A stretch of 64,000 nt of DNA, taken from assembly GCF_001855565.1 (NCBI RefSeq), contig NZ_MKCR01000008.1, positions 1 through 64,000 on the forward strand, written 5' to 3'. Position 1 is the stretch's first letter. Each line of letters begins with the position of its first letter. Both the position numbers and the translations under genes were made by a program. The notes beneath the pieces are model-generated. The model was given only the letters and a program-made list of their open reading frames with translations, made no database searches and was not told the origin of the DNA. Source of the DNA: Chromobacterium amazonense. GTDB lineage: Bacteria > Pseudomonadota > Gammaproteobacteria > Burkholderiales > Chromobacteriaceae. This document shows positions 16,645 to 27,110 of this stretch, one piece after another.

Positions 16645-16822
16645 GGTCTTCCCGTTTTTTCCATCGTCCTCCGCCTTTGCGCATCTTTTTTCCCCTTCTA
16701 TAGTGATGTTGATGCTATTTGTGATCGATGATTGGCATCCGATTTGGCATTGATTCTGCTATTTGACATGTTGTTGCTGACTGGCATGCGGCGCCGAGGC
16801 GGGCCGCGGCGGGGAGGGGGCG

Positions 16823-17461
16823 ATGGCTGTTGGCGCGGTGGGCGGTTCCATTTCAATGCAATACCTTGCGGTGTCGGCGCCTGGCGTGCTCACGCCGTCT
16901 GGCCAAGGCGGCGAGCAGGCTGCGGCGCCGGCGCGGCGCAGTCAGAATGATGGACAAGACGGCGGCTTTGGCCAGGAGGTGGCGCTGGCCTTGCAGCAGT
17001 CCGGCATCAATCTTTCCGGCGCGGTGGCCGCGCAATCGCAAGGGCAGTCGGCGGGAGCCGCCGCGCTGCAGGGATCGGATGCGGTAGGCGCCGCATCCGG
17101 CGCCGGCAATGTGCAGCAGGCGCTGCATACTTTTGTGCACGCGGTGTATCAGGCGGTGCAATCGGAAGGTCTGAACAGCGGCGGCGGTTCCGAGCAGGGG
17201 CAGTCCGCCAGCGGCTATGGCGATTTTCAAGGCAATTTGCAGAAGCTGCTGCAGGACGTGGACCATGGCGTGCAGAACAATGCCACGTCCGGCATCACGC
17301 AGGCGTTCAAAGACCTGCAGCAGTCGCTGGGCGGCAATGCCGTTGCCGGAGCGGCCACGCATGCCACGCTGCATACCTTTTTGCAGAATCTGGTGACCTT
17401 GCAGAGCACCCAGTTGCAGAATGCCGGAGGGGTCGGTTCCTTGATCGATACCAGCGCCTGA
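16823..17461 (+). CDS. Cysteine-free Gly/Gln/Ala-rich protein, paralogue 1, unknown function
   Basis: 212 residues, not recognised. It has no signal peptide, no transmembrane segment and no Cys or Trp. It shares ends and order with the next gene: a start MAVGAVGGSISMQY, then FGQEVALALQQSG, VQQALHTFVHAVYQAV, NLQKLLQDVDHGVQNNATSG, LHTFLQNLVTLQ and a final GVGSLIDTSA. These helical blocks are joined by low-complexity Gly/Ser linkers. A GGAGGGGG stretch precedes the ATG. Composition and absence of Cys resemble harpin-like or other secreted proteins, but this is only a resemblance. Confidence 0.8.
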   Translation: MAVGAVGGSISMQYLAVSAPGVLTPSGQGGEQAAAPARRSQNDGQDGGFGQEVALALQQSGINLSGAVAAQSQGQSAGAAALQGSDAVGAASGAGNVQQALHTFVHAVYQAVQSEGLNSGGGSEQGQSASGYGDFQGNLQKLLQDVDHGVQNNATSGITQAFKDLQQSLGGNAVAGAATHATLHTFLQNLVTLQSTQLQNAGGVGSLIDTSA

Positions 17462-17634
17462 GCGGCGCGGGATGGCAATGACTATACTGGAGCAGCGCCG
17501 GCGGAAAATTGGCTGGAAATTTCCCTTAATTAACAGAAATTTATACTCTGTCGCTTAGTCTGGCTGGCATGGCGCCGATATACCGATATCAGCGCGAGCT
17601 GGGCGGGTCATCGGGTCTAGTCAAGGAGAGCATC

Positions 17635-18354
17635 ATGTCAGTCGGGTCTCTGGGCAGCAGCTCAATCTCATTGCAGTACACGCAGGTGGATATTCAAGAA
17701 ACATTATCGTCTGATCCATCGCAGCAAGGTAGCAGCGGTGCGGTCCAGGGCCAGGGAGGCGGACACCATCATCATCATGGCGGCGGTCAGTTCGGGCAGG
17801 ATGTGCTGCAGGCATTGCAGCAGTCTGGTTTGTTGCAGTCGTCGTCTGGCAACTCTTCCACATCCTCTGCTTCTGGCAGTAGTGATGGTACCGACAGCAC
17901 GGACAGTGGTGCTATCGGCGCGGCTGGCGGCAATCAGCAACAGGCGGTTCACGCCTTCATTCACTCCTTGTTCCAGGCATTGCAGCAGGAGGGGGCCGCA
18001 GGTGCCAATGGCAGTGCCAGCACGGGCAGTCAGGACAATGACGGCGATGTCGATAGCGGCGGCGCAGACCAAGACGGCGCTTCGGGCTCGGTTGGAGGGA
18101 GCGGCGGCTACGGCGGCTTGCAGAACAATCTGCAACAGCTGTTGCAGGACATCGCCAACGGTACGCAGAACGGCGCCACGTCCTCGCTGCAATCGGCTTT
18201 CCAGACTTTGCAGCAGGCCTTGGGCCTCGGCAGCAATGGCCAATCGTCACAGGCGTCGCTGCAATCCTTCCTGCAGAACCTGAGCAACAATCTTCAGCAA
18301 AACCAGCTGGGCACCAGCGCAGGCGTCGGCGCCTTGCTGAGCACGTCAGCCTGA
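17635..18354 (+). CDS. Cysteine-free Gly/Gln/Ser-rich protein, paralogue 2, unknown function
   Basis: 239 residues and a paralogue of the upstream gene. The start at 17635 (MSVGSLGSSSISLQY) has AAGGAG seven bases upstream. It keeps the same blocks: FGQDVLQALQQSG, QQAVHAFIHSLFQALQQEG, NNLQQLLQDIANGTQNGATS, LQSFLQNLSNNLQ and GVGALLSTSA. It adds a GGGHHHHHGGG run at residues 41-51 and an Asp-rich linker (DNDGDVDSGGADQDG), both of which could bind metal. No Cys, signal peptide or membrane helix. It may be cytoplasmic or exported by a non-Sec route. The variable linkers against conserved blocks suggest the helices carry the function. Confidence 0.82.
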   Translation: MSVGSLGSSSISLQYTQVDIQETLSSDPSQQGSSGAVQGQGGGHHHHHGGGQFGQDVLQALQQSGLLQSSSGNSSTSSASGSSDGTDSTDSGAIGAAGGNQQQAVHAFIHSLFQALQQEGAAGANGSASTGSQDNDGDVDSGGADQDGASGSVGGSGGYGGLQNNLQQLLQDIANGTQNGATSSLQSAFQTLQQALGLGSNGQSSQASLQSFLQNLSNNLQQNQLGTSAGVGALLSTSA

Positions 18355-18391
18355 TGGCCCGGTTGCCCCGTGCGGGGCGCCGGCTGTTTGA

Positions 18392-18426
18392 CGCCAAGGG
18401 CCGGGCTTGTTTCCCGGCCTTTGGCG
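18392..18426. terminator. Bidirectional terminator between paralogue 2 and the DUF475 gene
   Basis: A long stem CGCCAAGGGCCGGG/CCCGGCCTTTGGCG with one G-T pair and a T-rich loop lies between the two convergent genes. A smaller GCCCCG/CGGGGC hairpin precedes it at 18365-18378. Confidence 0.65.
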
Positions 18427-18428
18427 TT

Positions 18429-19457
18429 TCAGCGCCGCTGGCGCGAGGGCAGGCTGGTCAGCACGCCCAATCCGATGATGGCGACGCTGATCAGCCCGGT
18501 GACCACTTCGCCCAGCTCCACATGCAGCGCGGCGGCGAACATGATGCCGACCAGCGCGGCAATCGCCCAGAAAGCCGAGACTTCCAGGTACTTGAACTGT
18601 CCGATGACGTCGCGTTCCACCAGGTAGAGGGTCAGCGAGCGCACAAACATCGCGCCAATGCCAAGGCCGCCGGCGATCAGCCAGAAGTCGCTGGTGATGG
18701 CGAAGGCGGCGATCACGCCGTCCATGGAGAAGCTGGCGTCCAGCACTTCCAGATAGACAAAGCCGATCAGGCCATTCCTGGCCGCGGCGGTCTTGATATC
18801 CATCCCGCCGAACAGCTGCTTGAACATGTGCAGCACCATGAACACCACATAGCCCCAGAAACAGCTGCTGATGAAGGCCAGTTTCTGGCCGGCCGGCACC
18901 CAGGCCGCCACCATCGCCACCAGCAGGATGGTGACCAGAGACTGGGCATTTTCCACGCTGCCCAGTTTGGCCAGCAGCGGTTCGATGCCGGGCAGCCAGT
19001 GTTCGTCCTTCTCGTGCTGGACAAAGTATTCGATCACCACCATCAACAGAAAAGTCGCGCCAAAGCCCATGATCATCAGATGGCTGTCGTGCATGATCTG
19101 CTGATAGCGCTGCGGCTGCTCGGTGGCGACGAGGAAGGCTTCAGTCATGGAGACGCCGCCGGCGGTGGCGACGATCAGCAGCGGAAACAGGATGCGCATG
19201 CCGAACACCGCCACCGCGATGCCGACGGTCATGAAAATCTGGCGCCAGCGATGGTTCATCACCTTGAGAATGCCGGCGTTGACCACCGCATTGTCGAAAG
19301 AGACGCTGGTTTCCAGCACGGCCAGCACCAGGGTGGTGAGCAAAAAGGCGCCGGCGCGCTCGGCGCCGCCTGAGTCAAAGCCGTACCAGGCGACGGCGGC
19401 CAGCACGGCGACGCTGAAGGCCAGCGAGCCGCGGAAATACGAAAAAGTGGAACGCAT
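18429..19457 (-). CDS. DUF475 family membrane protein (TerC-like superfamily)
   Basis: A 342-residue polytopic inner-membrane protein. It carries the paired motifs of the DUF475/TerC group: ETSVSFDNAVVNAGIL in the first half and LDASFSMDGVIAAFAIT in the second, each with an acidic residue within the membrane. Related TerC proteins are linked to metal-ion handling and tellurium resistance; the function of DUF475 is not established. The start MRSTFSYFRGSLAFSVAVLA at 19457 is followed directly by the first hydrophobic segment. Confidence 0.87.
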   Translation of the reverse strand: MRSTFSYFRGSLAFSVAVLAAVAWYGFDSGGAERAGAFLLTTLVLAVLETSVSFDNAVVNAGILKVMNHRWRQIFMTVGIAVAVFGMRILFPLLIVATAGGVSMTEAFLVATEQPQRYQQIMHDSHLMIMGFGATFLLMVVIEYFVQHEKDEHWLPGIEPLLAKLGSVENAQSLVTILLVAMVAAWVPAGQKLAFISSCFWGYVVFMVLHMFKQLFGGMDIKTAAARNGLIGFVYLEVLDASFSMDGVIAAFAITSDFWLIAGGLGIGAMFVRSLTLYLVERDVIGQFKYLEVSAFWAIAALVGIMFAAALHVELGEVVTGLISVAIIGLGVLTSLPSRQRR

Positions 19458-19503
19458 GGGAATAACCTGAGCAAGTGCGGCGTTGCCGCTTTTTTTAATG
19501 TAG

Positions 19504-19525
19504 AACGGCCGGGAAACCGGCCGTT
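19504..19525. terminator. Terminator-like hairpin after the DUF1615 gene
   Basis: Stem AACGGCCGG/CCGGCCGTT with loop GAAA. The following minus-strand sequence is not T-rich, so termination is uncertain. Confidence 0.4.
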
Positions 19526-19560
19526 GCGTGAAATTATATGACGTCGTCAGCCGCTTGGCA

Positions 19561-20748
19561 TCAGTCGGCGGCGCTCACGCGCGCCAGGCATCGTTGATAG
19601 CGGCCATCTACCCGCTCGGCGAACCACTGCGTAGTCAGCTTGCGGGTGATCTTGGGGCTTTTGAGGTCGATCTGCGGCATGACGGCGCGGGGCAAGGGCT
19701 GGCCGGCGCTTTGATCCGCCAGCGCGAACACCCGGCGGTACAGCTCGCTCTGGCCAAAGGCCGAATATTTTTCCTGCTTCAAGTCGCGCAGGATGGCATC
19801 CCGGCTCATGCCTAGCTTGCCGGCGAGCGCCAGCGCGGCTTGTTGGCTGCCGGAGGGCTGGCTGTCTTGGTAATTCAACAGATCGCCATCCAGCGTCAGC
19901 TTGCGCGCGCCGATGCGGGACAGGGCGGCTTGGAACGCCGCGTTGCGGCTGCTGTAACGGCCGGCGTTGAAGTCGGCGAAGCGGTAGCGCATGTCCTGGT
20001 ACGGCGCGGGATATTGCAGCAGGATGGCCGCGCCGAAGTAGACCCCGCCGCGGCGGGTGAAGACCTGGTGGCGGATGCTGTCGCGGTGCGCATACGGGTA
20101 GGGCCAGGCCTTGACGTGGGATTCGGCGAACGCCACGCTGACCTGCATCGGCCCGCCGGTGCGGATGGGGTTCTTCATGTCCATCGGCAGCCCCATCTGC
20201 TTGGCCTCGCGCGCCATGTCCTCGTACAGCTGGTTCATCTCGCGCTCGGTGCGCAGGCCATCTATCCGCGCCTTGTAGCTCTGGCCATTGGGCGAAGTTT
20301 TCAGCAAGGCGGTTTTCACCACCGGCAGCGGCACCAGATAGCGGTGGGCGCGTTCCTCTATCTTGCTCCAGACGATTTGCGGCAGCCCCGGCACCGTAGG
20401 GTCGGCCTGCCAGCTCGATTCCTGCTCGATCACCGCAGCCAGCGCGCAGGCGTGTTCGGCGGTGGGCGGGATCTGCAGATGGCGGAAGGCGCTGTCGATA
20501 TCGGCGATCCAGCCCTGGCGGTCGCGCACGCCAGGGGGAACGGAGGCAGGGATGAAGTTGCGCGGCGCGGCCGCAGGCTTGGGCGCGGGGGGCGGCGGCT
20601 GAACGGGCGCAGGCGGCGCGGGTTCGACTGCCGGCGCCGAGGCGGCGGCGGGCGACGGCGCGGAGGCCTGGGCGGGTTGCCTGGGCGGCTGGGCGGCACA
20701 GCCTGCCAGCGCGGCGGCCAGCAGGAGCGGGAGCAAGGTGCGGTTCAT
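19561..20748 (-). CDS. DUF1615 family lipoprotein
   Basis: A 395-residue predicted lipoprotein. The start at 20748 (MNRTLLPLLLAAALAGCAAQ) gives a classical lipobox LAGC; the longer frame to 20802 does not. A Pro/Ala-rich linker follows (about residues 20-65). The rest matches DUF1615, with CALAAVIEQESSWQADPTVPGLP and MKNPIRTGGPMQVSVAFAES. The ExS...GPMQ arrangement recalls lysozyme-like transglycosylase folds, but enzymatic activity is not established. It lies 50 bases downstream of nlpD on the same strand, so the two may be co-transcribed and both act at the cell wall. Confidence 0.85.
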   Translation of the reverse strand: MNRTLLPLLLAAALAGCAAQPPRQPAQASAPSPAAASAPAVEPAPPAPVQPPPPAPKPAAAPRNFIPASVPPGVRDRQGWIADIDSAFRHLQIPPTAEHACALAAVIEQESSWQADPTVPGLPQIVWSKIEERAHRYLVPLPVVKTALLKTSPNGQSYKARIDGLRTEREMNQLYEDMAREAKQMGLPMDMKNPIRTGGPMQVSVAFAESHVKAWPYPYAHRDSIRHQVFTRRGGVYFGAAILLQYPAPYQDMRYRFADFNAGRYSSRNAAFQAALSRIGARKLTLDGDLLNYQDSQPSGSQQAALALAGKLGMSRDAILRDLKQEKYSAFGQSELYRRVFALADQSAGQPLPRAVMPQIDLKSPKITRKLTTQWFAERVDGRYQRCLARVSAAD

Positions 20749-20798
20749 GTCGTTATCTTGTTGTAAGGCGGCGGAGCGTTGGCGGGCGAGCCGGCTCG

Positions 20799-21503
20799 TC
20801 AACGCGGCGGCAGATAAGTGGCCGGATTGACCACCTGGGTGCCCAGCCGCAATTCAAAGTGCAGCTTGACGCGGTTGGCGCCGGAGTCGCCCATGGTGGC
20901 GATCTGCTGGCCCGCGCTGACCTGATCGTCCTCTTTCACCAGCAGGCGCTGATTATGGGCGTAAACGGTCAGCGTGTCGGCATTGTGCTTGACGATCAGC
21001 AGATTGCCGTAGGCGCGTATGCCCTTGCCGGCATACACCACTTTGCCGGCGGCGGCGGCGCGCACCGGATCGCCGGCCTGGCCCGCGATATCCAGCCCCT
21101 TGTTGCGATTGCCGTCGTAATTGGCGATCACCGCGCCGTCTGCCGGCCATTGCAGCTTGATGGTCAGCTTGGGCGGCGGCGCGGCCGGTTTTTCCGCCGG
21201 CTTGGCCGGCGCGGCTTTGGCCGATGGCTTGTTCGCCGCCGACGCGGATTTGCCGGCGCCGGACGGCGGCTGGACGCGCAGTAATTGCCCTGCTTGGATG
21301 CTGGAGCTGTCGGCCAATTGGTTCCAGCGCGCCAGATTGCCCACGCTTTGCTTGTACTGACGGGCAATGCGGTACAGCGTGTCGCCGGACTGCACACGGT
21401 AGTAGCCTGCCGGAGCCGGCGCGTTTGCCGGAGGCGAGGAGGCGCAAGCGGCCAAGCATAAGCTGCTACAAAGAATAAGGGTTCGCAATGACATGGTTGC
21501 CAT
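20799..21503 (-). CDS. nlpD: NlpD-type lipoprotein, LysM plus degenerate LytM domain
   Basis: A 234-residue outer-membrane lipoprotein that activates a division amidase (AmiC in E. coli). The lipobox is LCLAAC near residue 19. The LysM domain YYRVQSGDTLYRIARQYK starts at about residue 34, an Ala/Lys/Pro linker follows, then the LytM/M23 domain. The domain has NRNKGLDIAG where active M23 enzymes carry a zinc-ligand His, so it is a non-catalytic activator like E. coli NlpD. It is not next to surE-pcm-rpoS here. Starts at 21503 and 21494 are both possible. Confidence 0.9.
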   Translation of the reverse strand: MATMSLRTLILCSSLCLAACASSPPANAPAPAGYYRVQSGDTLYRIARQYKQSVGNLARWNQLADSSSIQAGQLLRVQPPSGAGKSASAANKPSAKAAPAKPAEKPAAPPPKLTIKLQWPADGAVIANYDGNRNKGLDIAGQAGDPVRAAAAGKVVYAGKGIRAYGNLLIVKHNADTLTVYAHNQRLLVKEDDQVSAGQQIATMGDSGANRVKLHFELRLGTQVVNPATYLPPR

Positions 21504-21542
21504 TTTACACCGTCACGGGACGCTGCCGCTGGAGAGGGTGGA

Positions 21543-22274
21543 ATGAAGAAACTGTTTGGGCTGATATTGGCCTGCCTGGGTTCCCTGCCGTTGCATGCGG
21601 CTGAGTCATCCCCCGTCATCCATCTTTATTCGATCGACTACCCGCCATTCATCATCGGCGCGGATGTGCCGCCGCGACAGGGCATCGCGCTGGAGGCCAT
21701 CCAGCAGGCCTTGGCCCATGCCGGCCTGCGCGGACAATGGGTGGATCTGCCATGGAAGCGGGCGCAGATGCAGGCGCAGAGCGAAACGTATGGCTGTTTG
21801 GCGCCCTTGACCCGATCAGCCAGCCGCGAGGAGCAATACCGCTGGGTCGGCTTGCTGGATGGCAGCAGCCAGTCCTTGTATGTATTGGCCAGCAAACCGG
21901 CTGAAATCCGCACGCTGGCCGACTTGAAAGGCAAGCGCGTAGTGGCGCTGCTGGGGTCGTCCATGGCCGAGTGGCTGCATCAGCACGATGTGGCCTTTGC
22001 CGAGCTGCCCACCACGGAAGACGCGTATCGCGAGCTGAGCATGGGCGTGGCCGATGCCTGGGCCGTGCATAGCCCGGTTGCGCGTTATCTGGTGAAGAAG
22101 CAGGGACGCCGCGCCGAGCCAATCCAGGAAGCGCTGAGGCTGCAGGAGACTCGCATTTACCTGGCCTGCGGCAAGCGCATGCCGGAAGAAGTGGCCCAGC
22201 GGCTGAGTAATGCGTTTCGCTGGCTGCGCGAGAGCGGCGAGATGGAGCGCATCATCGCGCGTTATGTGGAGTGA
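21543..22274 (+). CDS. Periplasmic solute-binding protein, family 3 type
   Basis: A 243-residue secreted protein with a Sec signal peptide (MKKLFGLILACLGSLPLHAA) and a GGAGAGGG ribosome binding site. The mature part (SIDYPPFIIGADVPPRQGIALEA, LADLKGKRVVALLGSS, TTEDAYRELSMGVADAW) follows the bacterial family-3 periplasmic binding fold used for amino acids or related small ligands. No ABC permease or ATPase gene is adjacent, so it is an orphan; the ligand cannot be named. It is divergent from nlpD with only 39 bases between. Confidence 0.85.
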   Translation: MKKLFGLILACLGSLPLHAAESSPVIHLYSIDYPPFIIGADVPPRQGIALEAIQQALAHAGLRGQWVDLPWKRAQMQAQSETYGCLAPLTRSASREEQYRWVGLLDGSSQSLYVLASKPAEIRTLADLKGKRVVALLGSSMAEWLHQHDVAFAELPTTEDAYRELSMGVADAWAVHSPVARYLVKKQGRRAEPIQEALRLQETRIYLACGKRMPEEVAQRLSNAFRWLRESGEMERIIARYVE

Positions 22275-22283
22275 GCGGCCAGC

Positions 22284-22306
22284 AAAAAGCCCCCGCAAGC
22301 GGGGGC
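22284..22306 (-). terminator. Terminator of ettA
   Basis: An 8-bp stem GCCCCCGC/GCGGGGGC, followed in the minus direction by five T (22284-22288). It lies between the convergent solute-binding gene and ettA. Confidence 0.8.
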
Positions 22307-22325
22307 GTGGCAAACAGCGTAATGA

Positions 22326-23993
<1,668 letters not shown>

Positions 23994-24066
23994 GGACTTA
24001 TTCACATTGTTTGAATGGATTAAGCGCTGATTCTACCAAAACGGCGTGGCAAGCACAGATGGCAAA

Positions 24067-24089
24067 GCGGCCGGCTTGCAGCCGGCCGC
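24067..24089 (-). terminator. Hairpin after the DUF456 gene
   Basis: A perfect 9-bp stem GCGGCCGGC/GCCGGCCGC. The minus-strand T run after it is only TTTG, so termination is likely but weak. Confidence 0.5.
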
Positions 24090-24111
24090 GCTTGAATCGA
24101 GAAAATGCCGG

Positions 24112-24591
24112 TCAGAACACCAATGCCAGCGCGGCGGTGGCCAGCATGGCGAAGGCGCAGGCCACCTTGGCCACGGCGCCGACGATGAAGCCGAGCAAGG
24201 TGCCGATGCCGACTTTGCCCGCCTGGAAGGCGTCTTTGCGGGCGAGGAATTCGCCGATCACCGCGCCTATCATCGGCCCCAGAATGACGCCGGCCAGGCC
24301 GAGAAACATGCCGGCCAGGCCGCCGATGAAGGCGCCCCACAAGGCTTGCCGGCTGGCGCCGGTAGCCTTGGCGCCCAATAGGCCGGCCACAAAATCGACC
24401 AGCAAGCCCAGCGCCGCCAGCACAGCCAGAATGCTGAGGCTGATCGCGCCCAGATGCTGGAAGTTGTCCAGCCAGGACGCCAGCAACAGGCCGCCAAACA
24501 GCAAGGGCAGGCCGGGGATGGCCGGGATGATGGTGCCGGCGAGGCCGGCGACCATCAGCAGCGCGGCAGCCAGATAACCAAGCACGGTCAT
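24112..24591 (-). CDS. DUF456 family membrane protein
   Basis: A 159-residue very hydrophobic protein with about four to five membrane segments and glycine-rich turns (AGLAGTIIPAIPGLPLLFGG, GLAGMFLGLAGVILGPMIGAV). This is the pattern of DUF456 proteins, whose function is unknown. It starts 3 bases after the ppk stop on the same strand, so it is probably co-transcribed with ppk. Confidence 0.85.
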   Translation of the reverse strand: MTVLGYLAAALLMVAGLAGTIIPAIPGLPLLFGGLLLASWLDNFQHLGAISLSILAVLAALGLLVDFVAGLLGAKATGASRQALWGAFIGGLAGMFLGLAGVILGPMIGAVIGEFLARKDAFQAGKVGIGTLLGFIVGAVAKVACAFAMLATAALALVF

Positions 24592-24594
24592 GGC

Positions 24595-26670
24595 TTATTC
24601 CGCCTGCGGACCGGTGTACAGGGCCAGCAGCTCCATCTGCGCGCAATGCGGCTTGGCACGGCTGGCGCGGCGCTTGTAGCTGCCGTCCGGCTGCATTTCC
24701 CAGCTGTTGACGTTGTCTTCCAGATACATGCGCAGCGCTTCCTTGATGATGCGGCGCTTCAGCTTGTTGTCCAGAACCGGCACGCAGGTTTCGATGCGGC
24801 GGAAGAAATTGCGGCCCATCCAGTCGGCGCTGGACATCAGCAGGTCTTCCTTGTGGTCGTTGTAGAAGTAGAACACGCGCGGGTGTTCCAGAAAGCGGCC
24901 GACGATGGAACGCACCGTGATGTTGTCGGACAGGCCCGGCACGCCCGGGCGCAGCGCGCACACGCCGCGCACGATCAGCTGGATCTTCACGCCGGCCTGG
25001 CTGGCGCGGTACAGCGCATGGATGACCTGCGGCTCCAGCAGCGAGTTCATCTTGGCGATGATCTGCGCCGGCTTGCCGGCCTGGGCGTGCTCGATCTCGC
25101 GCTCGATGGACTGCATGATCATGCTGTGCAGGGTGAACGGGCTCTGGAACAGGTGCTTCAGGCTGCTGGCGCGGCCCAGGCCGGTGAGCTGGACGAAGAT
25201 GTCGTTGACGTCGCTGGCGATTTCCTCGTTGCAGGTCAACAGGCCGAAGTCGGTGTACATCCGCGCGGTGCGCGGGTGGTAGTTGCCGGTGCCCAGATGC
25301 ACGTAGCGGTGCAGGCCGTGCGCCTCGCGCCGCACCACCATCAGCATCTTGGCGTGCACCTTGTAGCCGATCACGCCGTACACCACGTGGGCGCCGGCGT
25401 CTTCCAGCCGGCTGGCCCAGCCGATATTGGCTTCTTCGTCGAAACGGGCCATCAGCTCCACCACCACCGTCACCTGCTTGCCGGCGCGGGCGGCGGCGAT
25501 CAGCGATTCCATCAGCACCGAGTCGGTGCCGGTGCGATAGACCGTCATCTTGATTGCCACTACGTGCGGGTCGGTGGCGGCCTGGGTCAGGAAGTCGATC
25601 ACCGGCTGGAAGCTTTGGTACGGGTGGTGCAGCAGGATGTCGCCCTTGCGGATGGTCTCGAACAGCGGCGACTTGGTTTTTTTCTGCAGCGCGGTTGGCA
25701 GCGACGGCGCAAACGGCGCGAACTTCAGGTCGGAGCGGTCCACCAGGTCCGGCACCTGCATCAGCCGCACCAGGTTCACCGGGCCGTTGACGCGGTAGAC
25801 ATCGCGCGCCTGCAGGTTGAACTGGGTCAGCAGGAACGATTCCATGTGCTGCGGGCAGGTGTCGGCGATTTCCAGCCGCACCGCGTCGCCGAACTGGCGC
25901 TGGCGCAATTCGCCTTGCAGCGCGGTGCGCAGATTCTTGAAGTCGTCGTCCTCCACCGACAGCTCGCTGTCGCGAGTGACGCGGAACTGGTAGCAGCCCT
26001 TGACCGCCATGCCCGGGAACAGTTCATGCACATGCGAGTGCAGGATGGAGGACAGGAAGACGAAGCAGTGCGCATGGCCGTCGCAGACTTCCGGCGGCAG
26101 CTTGATCACGCGCGGCAGGATGCGCGGCGCCTGCACGATGGCGGTGCCGGAGGCGCGGCCGAAGGCGTCGCGGCCTTCCAGCTCCACCGCGAAGTTCAGT
26201 GATTTGTTCAATACCTTGGGGAAGGGGTGGGACGGATCCAGCCCGATCGGCGTCAGGATGGGCATCAGCTCGCGGAAGAAATAGCTCTGCACCCACTCGC
26301 GCTGCTGCTCGGTCCATTCGTTGCGGCGCAGGAAAATGATGCCCTCCTGGCGCAAGGCCGGGAACAGCACCTCGCTCATCACCGCGTACTGCTCGCGCAC
26401 CAGCTGATGGCAGGCGCGGGCCACCTTGGCCAGCGCCTGCTCCGGCGTGGAGCCGTCTGCCAGTATGCGCTCCGGCGTGGCATGGGCCGCATCCTGCAGC
26501 CAGGCGATGCGCACCTCGAAAAATTCGTCGAGGTTGGAGGATACGATGCACAGGAACTTCAGCCGCTCCAACAGCGGAAGATTCGGGTCTTCCGCCTGGG
26601 CTAGCACGCGGCGGTTGAATTCAATCAATCCCAGTTCACGATTCAGCAGCAGGTCTTGCGGTTGTGACAT
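24595..26670 (-). CDS. ppk: Polyphosphate kinase 1
   Basis: PPK1 of 691 residues, which polymerises the terminal phosphate of ATP into polyphosphate. The start at 26670 (MSQPQDLLLNRELGLIEFNR) matches the family's N-terminus; the upstream extension of the frame does not. The autophosphorylated histidine region GYKVHAKMLMVVRR and the second active-site segment LGTGNYHPRTARMYTDFGL are intact. No ppx gene follows; a DUF456 gene does. Confidence 0.96.
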   Translation of the reverse strand: MSQPQDLLLNRELGLIEFNRRVLAQAEDPNLPLLERLKFLCIVSSNLDEFFEVRIAWLQDAAHATPERILADGSTPEQALAKVARACHQLVREQYAVMSEVLFPALRQEGIIFLRRNEWTEQQREWVQSYFFRELMPILTPIGLDPSHPFPKVLNKSLNFAVELEGRDAFGRASGTAIVQAPRILPRVIKLPPEVCDGHAHCFVFLSSILHSHVHELFPGMAVKGCYQFRVTRDSELSVEDDDFKNLRTALQGELRQRQFGDAVRLEIADTCPQHMESFLLTQFNLQARDVYRVNGPVNLVRLMQVPDLVDRSDLKFAPFAPSLPTALQKKTKSPLFETIRKGDILLHHPYQSFQPVIDFLTQAATDPHVVAIKMTVYRTGTDSVLMESLIAAARAGKQVTVVVELMARFDEEANIGWASRLEDAGAHVVYGVIGYKVHAKMLMVVRREAHGLHRYVHLGTGNYHPRTARMYTDFGLLTCNEEIASDVNDIFVQLTGLGRASSLKHLFQSPFTLHSMIMQSIEREIEHAQAGKPAQIIAKMNSLLEPQVIHALYRASQAGVKIQLIVRGVCALRPGVPGLSDNITVRSIVGRFLEHPRVFYFYNDHKEDLLMSSADWMGRNFFRRIETCVPVLDNKLKRRIIKEALRMYLEDNVNSWEMQPDGSYKRRASRAKPHCAQMELLALYTGPQAE

Positions 26671-26708
26671 ACGGTGTGAGAGCCAATGTTTTCGAGAGAT
26701 GGAGACAA

Positions 26709-26730
26709 TAAAGCCCTCGCTTGGAGGGCT
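26709..26730 (-). terminator. Terminator of yggX
   Basis: Stem AGCCCTC/GAGGGCT (26712-26718, 26724-26730), followed by TTTATT on the minus strand, between yggX and ppk. Confidence 0.75.
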
Positions 26731-26741
26731 GGATGACGAGA

Positions 26742-27014
26742 TTAGTTCTGCGGCGGCGTATAACCCGCAGGGGCGTCGGCGCCGGCGCCGAAGAAGTAGG
26801 CCTCCAGTTGCGACGCCAGGTATTGGCGGGCGCGGGCATCGGCCAAGCTGAGGCGGTTTTCGTTGATCAGCATGGTCTGGTAGCGCAGCCAGCCTTGCCA
26901 GGCTTCCTTGGACACGCTTTCGAAAACGCGCTTGCCCAGCTCGCCCGGCAGCGGCGGGAAGTCGAGGCCTTCGGCTTCGCGGCCCAGCTTGACGCAATTG
27001 ACGGTTCTGCTCAT
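26742..27014 (-). CDS. yggX: Probable Fe(2+)-trafficking protein YggX
   Basis: A 90-residue YggX family protein, implicated in iron trafficking and protection of Fe-S clusters from oxidants. It starts [20 protein letters not shown] with the conserved Cys7, followed by the family's [21 protein letters not shown]. It has its own terminator. In E. coli it sits beside mutY; here it lies between argA and ppk. Confidence 0.96.
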   Translation of the reverse strand: MSRTVNCVKLGREAEGLDFPPLPGELGKRVFESVSKEAWQGWLRYQTMLINENRLSLADARARQYLASQLEAYFFGAGADAPAGYTPPQN

Positions 27015-27110
27015 GGCTTAATCCTTGCTTGTATTCTGATTGGCACAGCAGGCTATTGTGTCACAGCGGGCGCGAGCTTCCAACCTTGGCTGCATCATGG
27101 GCGCAAGGGG

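Noticed and set aside
17758-17790. His run in paralogue 2 as an engineered affinity tag
   Set aside because: It is internal, five His only, in a natural Gly-rich linker, with no vector-like sequence around.
21543-22274. Complete ABC uptake system with the solute-binding protein
   Set aside because: No permease or importer ATPase is adjacent; the next gene, ettA, is an ABC-F translation factor on the opposite strand.
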